This document shows positions 44,649 through 55,838 of a DNA stretch of 64,000 nt, in pieces. The stretch comes from Erythrobasidium yunnanense (taxonomy: Eukaryota > Basidiomycota > Cystobasidiomycetes > Erythrobasidiales > Erythrobasidiaceae). A model generated the notes under the pieces. The model had not been told where the DNA came from. It worked only from the letters and a program-made list of their open reading frames with translations, and did no database searches. Every line of letters starts with the position of its first letter. Positions within the stretch are counted from its first letter, which is position 1. The position numbers were made by a program, and so were the translations under genes. Where the stretch lies: assembly GCA_001600175.1 (NCBI GenBank), contig BCJC01000004.1, positions 620,001 to 684,000 of the forward strand, written 5' to 3'.

Positions 44649-45823
44649 CTAGGCTTGTTCCCCTACAAAGCGTTTCCAGTTCTCCTTCAGCTGTTTCACA
44701 GCATGTTCTTTCTCCCATCCCTTCGCGTCGCAGACAATACCCAAGATCTCCCAAATCCTGACCTGGCTCTTTCTGACATCCGGGAAGTCGCTCTCTACCA
44801 ACAATCTCTTATCCGGGACTGCTCGTATGAGATCCTCTAACCTCGGCAGGCGTGCATTTATCGTAGTCGAGAAGGAGAAGTATAGTCTGTCTTTATGTAT
44901 AGCTATCATTCTTCCGATAGTCTCTGCTGATCCGCCGAAAGAATGTAGGTCTATTTTACTCTTGCTGTTCATCCATTGTTCGTCTTTAGCTAGCGATTGG
45001 AGTAAGTCGACTGTGGCCCCCTGAGCTTGCACTGAATGCATCGAGATATTCCGATCAAGCTCGAACGCTACTTCCAGCTGAGCTTTCAGAAGCTTCAACT
45101 GATGCTCAATAGGAGTCTGGAGCTTCGTAAGTCTCTTGCGAACCCTCTCACCAGTCTCCCAGTTTGTTTTCGGTTCTTGCGCAGGTTTAGGTATCCGGAA
45201 TGACTTGTCGAGTCCTACTTCGCCCAGCATAGCGTTCGCGTGTGCCTCTAGGTAGGGTCGAAGCGTCGTTTCCAGGAAGGTCGAGAAGAGTGTAGGATCG
45301 GGGAACGAGTCTAGGAGCTCTGAGACGGAAGGATCGGAGGTATCGTCGAAATAGTCTGGGAAGACATTACGGTAGTGTGTTATCTTGTCAGAAAGTATGT
45401 CCTCGAAGGAGATGTGATGCGACCACCATGGATGTAGGCCTGCCGGAACAGACGAGCTGGGATCAGAGCAAGGTTCGCACCGATCTTCATTCAGGAGAGG
45501 CACATACCGAATGCAGGAAGGATCTTTCGCGGATAGTCTGATGCCAATTTCTCCACCCTGCCTTGATCGCCGAGATTCGAGCTCATTGCGCAAAGCTACT
45601 GCGATGTTACGCGTTCGCAAGTCAGCGAACCTCTCCAATGTACTCAGAAAATGTTGTTCAGGCTCACCTTGCCTAGGGAGATCTTGCCCGTCTCATCGCG
45701 ATACTGCTCTGAGAACTGCCTGTAGTCTGTAGGATGTGCATGGACGTCTGTGAGTTGGTTCAGACATGCTTCATCAGGCTCTTCGCTCCATCCAGGGAGC
45801 TCTCTTGATCCGAGCAGGCTCAT
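44649..45823 (-). CDS. TatD-related metal-dependent hydrolase (Scn1/Cut9-interacting type)
   Basis: Seen: start MSLLGSRELPGWSEEPDEAC at 45823. Exon 1 carries LTDVHAHPTDYR, the H-x-H metal motif at the first strand of the TIM barrel. It ends ISLGK and joins, after an intron, to VALRNELESRRSRQ. Later SKIDLHSFGGSAETIGRM provides a metal-binding His, and VPDKRLLVESDFPD the Glu-x-Asp end of the barrel. About 365 residues. Known: TatD proteins are metal-dependent nucleases; the fission yeast relative Scn1 was found with the anaphase-promoting-complex subunit Cut9. Role here is unproven. It is divergent from the epimerase gene. Confidence 0.82.
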
Positions 45824-46147
45824 GGTAGCCGTGACTTCTTCCAGGCAGACAGCGAAGAGGATGGGATGGAATTGAACGGGAGAGGAGCGGGCAGCAAGAA
45901 TACGAGAGCTTCCTTGATACGTTATGGGAGATCAGCACAGATATGCTTCCTTCGTGCCTTCTACACGGTCTTATCCGAATCAGGCAGGGCGAGATTTCAG
46001 GTACGCGCCGATAAAATTGGGGGAGAGAGGACAACGTTGAAGACTTTCTTTTCTTTGCTCTTCCTTCTGCTCCAACATCTTCGTCAAATCTTCTGCCAAC
46101 AACAACTTCAACACTCTTTCAAAGAAACATCTGACAAGTCTACAAAC
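45824..46147. promoter_or_regulatory. Shared divergent promoter TatD-like / epimerase
   Basis: 324 bases between the two start codons. CT-rich on the plus strand just before the epimerase start (46041-46080), as often seen at fungal transcription starts. No other feature is seen. Confidence 0.5.
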
Positions 46148-47875
46148 ATGCCCGGAAAGCCCGTCGTTCTCAGTGAGTTTGGGGGAGATAATCATGTCAA
46201 CGGAACTCAATGCTGATAGCTGTCTGACGCTCGACAGTCGTAAGCTATACGCTCATGAAGCCCTACAGTCCATGATCAATCCGCTGACTCTCGCCGTTCC
46301 GCCCTTTCTCCCTGAACTTCTTGATCTCAGACGTGCGTGCATGACTTTCCCTAATAAACGCAGACCCTAACTGATTCTGTGTCTTCAATGCAGCGGAGGA
46401 GCTGGATACATCGGTCAGTCGAGTCTTTCAAATACCGTTGAGACACGAGTCGCGGTAGAAACGTGATGATCTCGATGAACTCAGTTCTAACAGTCGCATT
46501 CTTGATACAGGCTCCCACGTCGTTCTATGCTGCCTCCTCGCAAACAAGTTCCGCGTCTGTGTGATTGAGAAGTAGGTCGAGCATCTATGGGCATCTTCCG
46601 CCTAAAAGCGTGTACTTAACGACCGTACGATCAGCTTCGACAACTCCTTCCCCGAGGCACTCAACCGCGTATCCAAGATCGCGCTCTCGGAGCTTCCCAG
46701 CAATGCTTCCGAGCAAGAGAAAGCCGATTCACAAGTCAAGGTCTTCAAAGGAGACTTGAAGAACGCTGCAGACGTACAGGCCATCTTCGACTACTACAAC
46801 AAGGAAGGATCTGGAATCTGGGGTGTCATCCATATCGCTGCTTTGAAAGCTGTTGGTGAATCGGCAGAGAAGCCTATCGAATACTACATGAACAACATCT
46901 CTGCTACTATCGGACTCTTCGATGTGAGTTCGCTTGCTTGCTACGTCATGCTGCGCGTTCTTGAAGCTGACGACTTCCTCCTATGCTTCCAGATCATGCG
47001 CAAGAACAACTGTTTCAGACTCGTCTACTCTTCCTCCGCCACCGTCTACGGTGCACCCAAGCAGATTCCCATTCCCGAGTCTTCGCCCATGCAAGCCGAG
47101 TCCGTGTACGGCCGCACAAAAGTGATGGCCGAGCTCATCATCAAGGATATTGCCGACTCTGATCCTCGCTGGAGAGCATTGGGATTAAGGTACTTCAACC
47201 CTGCTGGAGCACACCCCTCTGGCCTCATTGGTGAAGACCCTCATGGAAAACCGGGAAACTTGGTTCCGTTGCTCGCACAGATGGCTGTTGGAAAACACGC
47301 AGAAGCTGGACTGAAAGTGTTTGGAAACGACTACCCTACTCCAGACGGTACTTGTGTCGTGAGTCCTCTCCTCGCTGTCCATTCTAATTGAAGTGACCTG
47401 ACTTAGTTCGGGGTGCCAGCGCGATTACATCCACGTCATGGATCTTGCAGGCGGCCACATTCTCTGCCTCGAAGCTCTTGACCGAGACGACATCTACGAA
47501 GTGATCCAATCGTCCGGCGGGTCGTCCGGCTTCGGCGGCTCAGGCGGAAAGTACAAAGCCTACAACTTGGGTAAAGGCAAGGGAATGTCCGTCTTGAACA
47601 TGATCGACGCAATGAAGAAAGCATCTGGCTTCGACTACAAATTTGAGATTATCGGACGCAGAACGGGAGATGTGCCTGATCTCACCGCGGACCCAGCTGT
47701 TGCGGAGAAAGAGCTCGGATTCAAAGCTAATAGATCCCTAGAGGAGATGTGCAGAGATCAGTGGAATTGGCAGTCCAAGAACCCTAACGTGAGTCGCGAA
47801 CCCTTCTTTCCGTTAGCGATTTGTCTTTCTATGCTGACGATTAATCATATTTTGGCTATACAGGGATACAACTAG
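46148..47875 (+). CDS. GAL10: UDP-glucose/galactose 4-epimerase, with two 2-nt exons needed
   Basis: Seen: MPGKPVVL at 46148-46172, then [52 protein letters not shown], the active-site pair in [11 protein letters not shown] (Tyr-x-x-x-Lys), [26 protein letters not shown] and a final WQSKNPNGYN-stop. Exons: 46148-46172, 46238-46239, 46331-46332, 46394-46413, 46511-46571, 46635-46923, 46993-47358, 47420-47788 and 47864-47875. The family needs V/I-T between VVL and GGAGYIG; that is met only if TC (46238-46239) and AC (46331-46332), each flanked by AG and GT, are spliced in. Known: the enzyme interconverts UDP-glucose and UDP-galactose with tightly bound NAD. No mutarotase domain is attached, unlike budding yeast Gal10. 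About 375 residues. Confidence 0.9.
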
Positions 47876-48453
47876 ATGTATGCGTCTTAGGGAGGTCATC
47901 ATAATTGACCTTGTCTCGTTTTTCCAGTAGATTCAGTTCTAGATCTAGAGATGTCCGCTTATGCAATGCAATGCATGCTTTCTTACTTGCGCACTTCTCG
48001 CATGGATCGCTATTGAGTCGCTCTCTACAGTACCTCTCTGCGGGACAATATCCAATCGTTAAGCCAAAAAGCACTCGCAGAACAGCAGTTGCAAGCAGAT
48101 GGGATTTCCGTAATTTGGAATTGTAAGCGGATTAAGCCTGTCTGCATTTCTTAATTATACAACAAAGAGAAGAGCATACAGCTATGATGGCATAATTTCC
48201 CTGCACGTATGAAGAACCCCCCGTGTCTAACCCTAAGTCGGAGCTGAGAGCGACACATACTGACGCGCTTCGTCAGAACGAGGAGCAGAAGAACTGTGTA
48301 TCATGATATTTGGAGGCTCGGAAGTGGATGAAGTAAGATTGGGATCTGATATGTAGGGAGGGAACTATAGGAGATGGAAAGAGAGGGTGGGAGAAGAGTT
48401 GAGGATCCGAAATTTGGTTTCTCGCGAAAGTCACATAGGTGAATATTCCTCTC
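47876..48453. other. Convergent intergenic, epimerase / CK2 beta
   Basis: 578 bases between converging stops. Mixed composition, several short frames without similarity, no RNA gene or repeat recognised. Confidence 0.55.
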
Positions 48454-49450
48454 CTACTCTATGACCAACCTCTCCAGCCTGTCTACCTGTTTATCCCTCA
48501 TCGCCTCTTGCCATCTCATCAATTTCGCGCTTTCATGCAACTGGAATCCGAATATCCTAGGTCTGAACCTCTCCGCTTTTACCGCAGCGTTTGCTCCCCC
48601 GGTTGCAGCTCCTCCATGCTGTCCCCCACCTCCTGCTCCCCTACTCAATCCTCCTTCGCCTGCATTGTTGTTCGTGCCTGAGTTGTTCCCGTCTCCTGCA
48701 CTGCTCGTACTACCTGAATCTCGTGCATTGTTTGCAGACCCAGAACCAGAAGCCTGTGCAGCAGCTGCTGCAGCTGCATTATTTGCGAATCCCATACTTG
48801 CAGAATTCGCTCCCCCGGGGACTGATTTGGGCACTATTAATTGCGGATACACCATGAGGAGCATATGGGGGAACGTGCTTCCAAAGTATGCACCATCGAT
48901 CTGTCCATGTCGTGTAGATTTTGGCGAATAGATATCTTCGCATCTCTGGCAGAAGAGCTTTACTGCTTTTTGATAAGGTATGTCACTTAACCCCACGGGA
49001 AGTAAGGGTTGTCCATAGCATAAGACGCGTGGACAGCGCCCGAAATCGTATTTCTTATACTTGTCAACCATCTTTGCTAAGCCCCGAGAGGTGATTATGA
49101 ACCGCGCGTGGATGAGGCCGTATAAGTGGCGCGCGGAAGCTTCGATCTGATCTCGTAGCTCGTCGTTCGGTTCGTCTTCTGCAGTTTCACATCGAGGATC
49201 TATGTCAGCCTAAAATCACAAATGAAGCGAGGAGAGAGAGTATATGCGCACCCAAATTATCTGTAATCATATCTAACGCCTGTGTATAGTGATGCACTTC
49301 TCCATTCAGGCCCGTCAAGTTGAATCTATCGAGGATGTACTCTTCGTCGACTTCGCAAAAGTATTCGTTTCCCTTTGTCGATAGGAACCATGATATCCAT
49401 GTGTTTGAATACTCTGAATCGGAGCCTGTGCTGAGGTCGTCCACTGCCAT
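48454..49450 (-). CDS. CKB1: Casein kinase 2 regulatory (beta) subunit
   Basis: Seen: the N-terminal part [40 protein letters not shown] and [14 protein letters not shown], an intron, then [20 protein letters not shown] and the zinc ribbon [18 protein letters not shown] ... [15 protein letters not shown] (four Cys), [19 protein letters not shown] and the end [20 protein letters not shown]. Known: the beta subunit dimerises through the zinc ribbon and assembles the CK2 holoenzyme. Oddity: roughly 80-90 residues of Ala/Gly/Asn/Ser low complexity (about 48800-48560) split the conserved C-terminus. A longer N-terminus is possible: an open Gln/Ala-rich frame up to about 49790 could join through a GTGCGT intron ending at 49445, placing the start further upstream. 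Confidence 0.9.
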
Positions 49451-50082
49451 CACACGCAGATAAGTGTCAGCAAGAGGGTTTCTCCTGGGTCTGCCTGTTG
49501 TCGGACAGCCTTGCAAGCCAGGCTGGCCCTGACGCTGGATGTAAGGGATGTAAATGGGACGCACTCTCTTGATCTTGTTGCTCGTCTTGCTGCTCCTGAT
49601 TGTACTGCGCCGCTATCTGCTGTACTGCCTGTGCTGCCGCTGCTGCCTGAGCTGCTGCCTGTTGGTTCTGCTGGATGTATGCTCTTTTCGGTAGTCCTTT
49701 GATGTCCCTTCGACTGTTGTCTCCTCTATCTGTGCCCTGCTGCTTGTTGGTGGATGGAGCAGCTGGCGCCAGGATGGACGGCCGGGCTGATGCCTGATGA
49801 TGCTCGGAGGAGCCTTGATTGGGGTTTAGAGGGATGTTATGGTGAATAGATCAACGTAGATGCTGCTCTGAAGCTTTGATCAATGCTTGGTGCTCGGAGG
49901 TGTTGGACGGGAGCAAGGGATCAGCAAGCAGGGAGCAAGAAGGTAAGAGCAATGGTATACGACGGAATAGAATAGAAACATCAAGTGTGATGTGACATTG
50001 CAGTGATTGTGCTTCCCAAGCCTTCGACCTCCATTCTTATCTTATTCCAATCTTCACTCTGACTGTGTAATTCTACGATAAG
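49451..50082. other. Divergent region CK2 beta / SMC4, with a Gln/Ala-rich open frame
   Basis: 632 bases. On the minus strand about 49580-49790 reads RAYIQQNQQAAAQAAAAAQA and further Gln-rich sequence. It is open to a donor-like GTGCGT and in phase with the CK2 beta exon, so it may be an upstream coding exon; no start ATG was found in it. The remainder should be the SMC4 and CK2 beta promoters. Confidence 0.45.
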
Positions 50083-53000
50083 ATGCCTCCTCGACGAGCA
50101 GCAAGTACAGCAGCTGCCACCAGGAAGAAGGCTGCTGCCACCACCAAGAAGCGGGCAGTCGTAGAGAGCAGCGATGAGGGAGAGGGAGAGGAGCAACACC
50201 AAGTCGCAGTAAAGAAGGAGCAGCAAGAAAGCGACAATGACGAAGACGACGATGATTCAGATACTGTAGAACAACCTGTCAAGAAAGGCAAAGCTACTGC
50301 AACGACTCGCAAAGCGCCAGCGAAAGCCCCAGCCAGATCCAGCGTAAACAACAACACCAACAATACGCGCAAGGCAGCGCCGAAGAGAGGCAGCAAGGCC
50401 AAAGTAGAGCCTGTAGAACAGCAAGAAACGGATAATGATGAAGAAGTGTCTACGGCCCAGCCTGCCCGAAGAGAACCCTCTGAAAGCGCGTCCAGTATGG
50501 CAGACCAGACATTCCAGGACGCACAGGATAACAGCAACGAGCATGCAGAACAGCAAGAAGAAGATATCAAACCTCCTCCTCCTGGTCAAGGTGCTCCCGC
50601 GACTCGAGAAGACGCGTCCGATTCCGCGTCCTCTCGCGCATCTTCGCCTGCTCCATCCACTCCCGCCGCCAATGATGACGATGCAGAACCAGTTCTACCA
50701 TCTTCTCAGCCTGCGATAGCTGCGCCGGAGGATGACGAAGACGATTTACTACAAGCTACGATCCAGCCTGCTCCTATCGCGCCGGCAAAAGTGGTGCTAC
50801 AGCCCGTAGTAGTCGATGAAGGGCCGAAGAAACGCCTTGTCATTCATAAACTCGTACTTGTAAACTTCAAGTCGTATGCTGGAAGACAGGAAATCGGGCC
50901 ATTCCACAAGGTGCGCTGAGCGTTCGCCCACCACAAAGGGATGACTATGAATGCTGAAGCGTGGAAGATTAGTCCTTCTCGTCCATTGTTGGGCCGAATG
51001 GATCGGGCAAATCGAACACTATCGACGCACTCCTCTTTGTATTCGGGTTCAAAGCTACAAAGATGCGACAGGGGAAGGTGTGCACTATTTCTCATTCTGT
51101 TCATATGTGCTAGGCTGATCCCGCACTCGAATTGCCAGCTCAGCGAACTCATCCATAACTCTGAAGGAACAGAAGATATCGATTCATGCAGTGTCGAAGT
51201 GTGGTTCCGGGAGATTATCGACTTGGTAAGCTCTCTATCATGCTGCCGGTTGCAGATTCCCCTCTGATCCTCATATGCTTTCGCGCAGCCCGGTCCAGAC
51301 GACTATGAGATCGTCCCTAACTCCACACTCGTCGTAGCCCGCGAGGCTTCCCGGAACAACTCTTCTAAATACACGATCAACAAGAAAGGCTCCACTTACA
51401 AAGAAGTGCAGACGTTGTTGAAAGGAAGGGGGATAGATCTGGATCATAAGAGGTTTTTGATCCTCCAAGGAGAGGTAGAGAGTATTGCGCAGATGAAGCC
51501 GAAAGCGCCTAATGAGCATGAGGATGGCCTGTTGGAATATTTGGAGGATATCATCGGGACATCGAGCGTGGGTCCTACCTTCTCTTGATTACTTGACGGA
51601 AATTGACATCTTATGATTATTGTTCCGCAGTACAAGGAGCCTATTGCGGATTACCTCAAACAAGTAGATGAGCTGAACGAACAACGCACAGAAAAGACAA
51701 ATCGCGTAAAGCTAGTGGAGCGAGAGAAGTCTGCCCTCGAAGCCGCTAAGAAAGAAGCCGACAGCTACCTCCGAGATCAGAACGAGTTGATACACCGTCA
51801 GAACGAGCTGTATCAGCTGTATCAGCACACGTATCAGCACAACATCACTGTTGCGACAGAGGACGTCACTAGCGCAACAGCTGCGCTGGAACGGGAACAG
51901 AGTGAACAAGCTGGTATTCGCGCCGAAGTGCAGGAGTTGGAGAATGAGCATACAACACTTCTGAACGACGTGAACCAGTTGGAGAAACACATGACTGAGG
52001 TCAGTAAAGAGTTGATAGCATTCGAGAAGGAGGATGTACAGATGCAGGAAAAACGCAAGCATCTAAGTACAAAACTCAAGAAATTGAAGAAGAGCATAAC
52101 GGACGACTCGCATGCTAAGAGCGAAGCTTCGAGCTCATTCAAGAACTATTCTGAAGACATCGAAAAACTAAGAGATGAATTAGGTACTCTTGAGAAGAAT
52201 TTAGCTAAAGAAGAAGCCGAGTTGGAGAAGATCTGCGATGGATTGAAAGACAAGACATCTGTATTCACGAGGCAGATCGATACTCTGCAAACAGATCTAC
52301 AGCCGTGGTTGGATAAAGTGGCTACTAAGAAAGGGGAGATTAACTTGAAGAAGAACGAGATGGATTTATTGAAGGAAAAGAGCGAGAGCGTGAAGAGGAA
52401 TTTGGATGAGGCGGAAACGACGGAGAAAGAGGTCAAGAATGCAAATGAGGAGCTGGAGGAGAGATTGGATGGATACAGCAAAGAAAAGCTCGGAGTGGAG
52501 AAGATGTTGGGCAAGCTGAAGACGGAGCTGGAGGTGAGCACGATCTTGAGTATTAGTTGATAATTGCTGAACCATAAGAGCTCTGGTCAGAAAATCACAA
52601 CGCAAGACACGAAAGCGCGCACTACGGCGTCGGCTGCGAGAGCCAAAGTCGAAGAAGCAAAAGCCTCGCAGGCTGCCAGTCGCTCGAAGGGAGATGTGCT
52701 TTCGAGCTTGACCAAGCTTAAAGACCAAGGGCGCTTGAATGACTTCTACGTGAGTGGCCCAGTCAGGAGGTTGTGTTATAAGCCAGAGAAGCTGAGGTGG
52801 TGGACGTGCAGGGCCGGCTTGGAAACCTTGGCCGCATCGACGACAAATACGATGTAGCCATCTCTACGGCCTGTGGAGCTCTCGACAATCTCGTCTGCGA
52901 GACAGTAGCAGGCGGGCAAGCGTGTCTCGAAGTTCTCCGGCGAAACAACCTGGGTCGAGCGACTATTCTCTGCCTGAAGGCGCTCAACAAGCGTGATTTG

Positions 53001-55178
53001 AAGCCCCTCCAGACGCCCGAGAACGTTCCCAGGCTATTCGACCTCGTCACTCCCAAAGATCCAATCTTCGCTCCTGCTTTCTACCAAGTCTTGCAAAACA
53101 CACTCGTAGCTGATAACCTGGCACAAGCCAACCGTATCGCATTTGGAGGCACTAAACGATGGAGAGTCGTCACGCTTGATGGAAAGCTTATAGATGTGTC
53201 GGGAACGATGTCTGGCGGAGGTAATCGAGTCGCAAGAGGTGGAATGAGCAGCAAATTCAGCTCGGACGAAGAAGCTACTCCTGAAGCTATTGCCCGACTG
53301 GAGAAAGATACAGCTAAAGCAGAAGATACAGTGAAAGTCCTTTCTGAAGAGAAGATGGAGAAAGAGCGAGAATACAATGAATTGCAGAGGAAGATACCCG
53401 AGATCGAGATGAATATCAGCAAGACGGAGATGGCTGTACGGGCTGGAAAGAAGAGGATCGAGGAAGCTCAGAAACGGATTCTAGAGCTGAAAGGACAGAA
53501 CAAACAACCTCAAGGAGACGATGTGAAGCGCATCGCAAGCCTCGAGAAGGATATTCAGAACCTGACGGATGAGCTCTGGGCACTCGAAGAGAAGAGGGAC
53601 AAGATCCAATCTGAGATCAAGTCTCTGCAAGACAAGATCCTCGAAGTCGGAGGTGTCCGCCTTCGCTCTCAGCAAGTGAAAGTCGAGGGAATCAAAGAGA
53701 TGTCAGACCACGCAAACGACCAGCTTACCAAAGCAGAAGTCGGCAAAGCGAAAGCTGAGAAAGATCTCGTAAAACTTGAGAAGAACCTTAAAGTGAATGC
53801 GCTAGCTGTGGAAGAGATGGAAGAAGACCTGGCTGCGCTTGAGAAGAGTATCAAAGAGAAGAGTAATGCACTGGAACATGTTAGGAAGAATGTGGAAGAT
53901 GCGAAAGAGGTCCTGGAGGAGAAGAAGGAGGAACTGAATGAGATGAAAGCACTACTCGACGAGAAACAGACGGAGATGAACAAGTTCAGAGTGAAGGAGG
54001 TACGTAGGAATCAAAGGAATTGAGCATGTTAGCTGACTGGAGTCATGGCAGGCTGAATTGGCTGAGAAAGTCAAAGCTGCGAAAGCGACGCTTGCGGAAA
54101 ACACAAAGTCACTAAATGCAGTCATCAAGATGCTCGAGAAGCTAGAGCTCCACGACATCGAGGAAGATGACGATGATGAAGAAGAGCAAGCTGCCAGAGA
54201 CCCGGAACAGCAGCAGGCGGAGAAGCCTGCAAACGTCCTTCAAGTCTTGGCAGAGGAGGATCTAGAACGGCTTAATGCCGGTGCTCTCAAGGGACAGATT
54301 GCCGTCCTGGAAGGTGAGTGTTTGTTAGCATCTTTGTTGACACAGAAGCTGATTTCCTTTGTCTGAAGAACGCATTCAACAAGCCAAACCGAATCTCGCC
54401 GTCCTGAAAGAGTACAAGAGACGAGAGAAGGAGTTCCTTGAACGAGCACAAGAGCTCGAGCGCGTCACTCAAGAACGCGATGCCACCAAGCAGAAACATG
54501 ATGATATGCGCAAACAACGCTTGGAGGAATTCATGGTCGGCTTCCAGATCATCAGTATGAAGCTGAAGGAGATGTATCAAGTGCGTTCGAGTTCATTTCT
54601 CCTACTGGAACAGGTGGGGAGTTGGGCTGATGAGGGGATTTATAGATGATCACGATGGGCGGAAATGCGGAACTCGAGCTTGTCGATTCATTGGATCCGT
54701 TCTCGGAAGGAATTATCTTCAGCGTCATGCCGCCCAAGAAGTCATGGAAGAATATCTCCAATCTGTCTGGAGGTGAGAAGACTCTATCGTCTCTAGCGCT
54801 GGTCTTCGCTCTGCATGTTTACAAAGTATGTTTGCATTTCATTACTTGCGAGACGTTGCTGAAAGTTTGGCTAGCCAACGCCGCTGTACTTCATGGACGA
54901 GATCGATGCTGCTCTGGACTTCCGGAACGTCTCGATTGTGGGACACTACCTGAAGGAACGGACGAAGAATGCCCAGTGAGTTGCGGTATAGGTTCCTCAC
55001 TTAACTACTGCTGACAGAACATGCTATCAGGTTCATTATCATCAGCTTGCGAAACAACTGCTTTGAATTGGCTGCCCGGCTGGTCGGGATCTACAAGGTC
55101 AACAACAGGACGCGCTCAGTCGTCATTGACAATCATGAGCTATCTCAGATTGAAGATACACCAGCTTTGGTGCGGTAG
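50083..55178 (+). CDS. SMC4: Condensin ATPase subunit SMC4
   Basis: Seen: a long disordered, charged N-terminus (MPPRRAASTAAATRKKAAAT...), then RLVIHKLVLVNFKSYAGRQE, Walker A SIVGPNGSGKSNTIDALLF, the Q-loop region FLILQGEVESIAQMKPK, coiled coil one, a hinge with FYGRLGNLGRIDDKYDVAIS and SGTMSGGGNRVARGG, coiled coil two, the signature NLSGGEKTLSSLALVFALHV, Walker B YFMDEIDAALDFRNVS and the end IDNHELSQIEDTPALVR. Roughly 1,500 residues over about 12 exons. FKATKMRQGK and KAPNEHEDGLLEYLEDIIG identify SMC4 rather than SMC2. Known: with SMC2 and the CAP subunits it compacts mitotic chromosomes. The ATG follows a short leader; it is divergent from CK2 beta. Confidence 0.95.
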
Positions 55179-55838
55179 TCGCCAGTTATGACCCTTTCTT
55201 TCCATCCTCCGTGGCCGGTCGCTGCTTCTTCGAATTTCTTTCCTTCCTTCCTCACCCTTGCACAGTGTGACAAGGACCTATAGTACTTTTCTTAACTTCT
55301 CTTGTTATCGTACATACGCACATTGTAGGAATATGTTGGCTTTACTTGTCTCGGTCAGGGTTGCTGGCCGTACGAAGTATGTTGTATGAAGAGATGTTCT
55401 GCTCGTGATTCTTCAGTACTTCACCCCAAGTCTTGTCTTGAACTCCCGTCGTAGATACCGTGATGACAAAGCGTCGGGCGATCTTCTCCTCGCATGGACA
55501 TGTCTCAGATGACATTACAGGGTCAGTCAGCAGGTGAAGAAGAAGAAGGTTCTGTGGGTCTACAGTCAGAGGGAGTGTGTTCCGCGAAGCTCCAGATATA
55601 GCCTTGCGGAGATTCGCCAGGGCTTTCCAGTGACAGGCTCTTCTGACTTCTCTCCGCCTCGCTGCTGCTTCTTGTCTTTCCTCCAACTCCCATATCATAT
55701 CATATCTTTCTGCACCTTTACATCTGACCCTAAAGCTCCATCGTACCACAGCAGCATTCTATCTTGCTCAAGCACCTCCGCACCTTCACCGTTTCTGAGC
55801 CGGCAAACGCATAGCCGCCCTATCTAAACATCCACAGC
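55179..55838. promoter_or_regulatory. 3' end of SMC4 and promoter of SDR copy 1
   Basis: 660 bases. From 55591 on, the sequence is repeated upstream of SDR copy 2 (from 57441), sharing TCCAGATATAG, ATTCGCCAG and GGCTCTTCTGACTTCTCT, so it is conserved with the gene and probably its promoter. A 135-codon minus-strand frame here is not kept in the second copy. Confidence 0.6.

Noticed and set aside
46173-46370. A 65-codon frame spanning the introns between the epimerase microexons
   Set aside because: It is out of frame with MPGKPVVL, has no similarity and would remove the NAD-binding motif; its openness seems to be chance.
55342-55749. A 135-codon minus-strand open frame between SMC4 and SDR copy 1
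   Set aside because: More than a third of it lies in the flank duplicated upstream of SDR copy 2, where I see no matching long frame listed for the duplicate; it resembles no family and sits on the SDR promoter.
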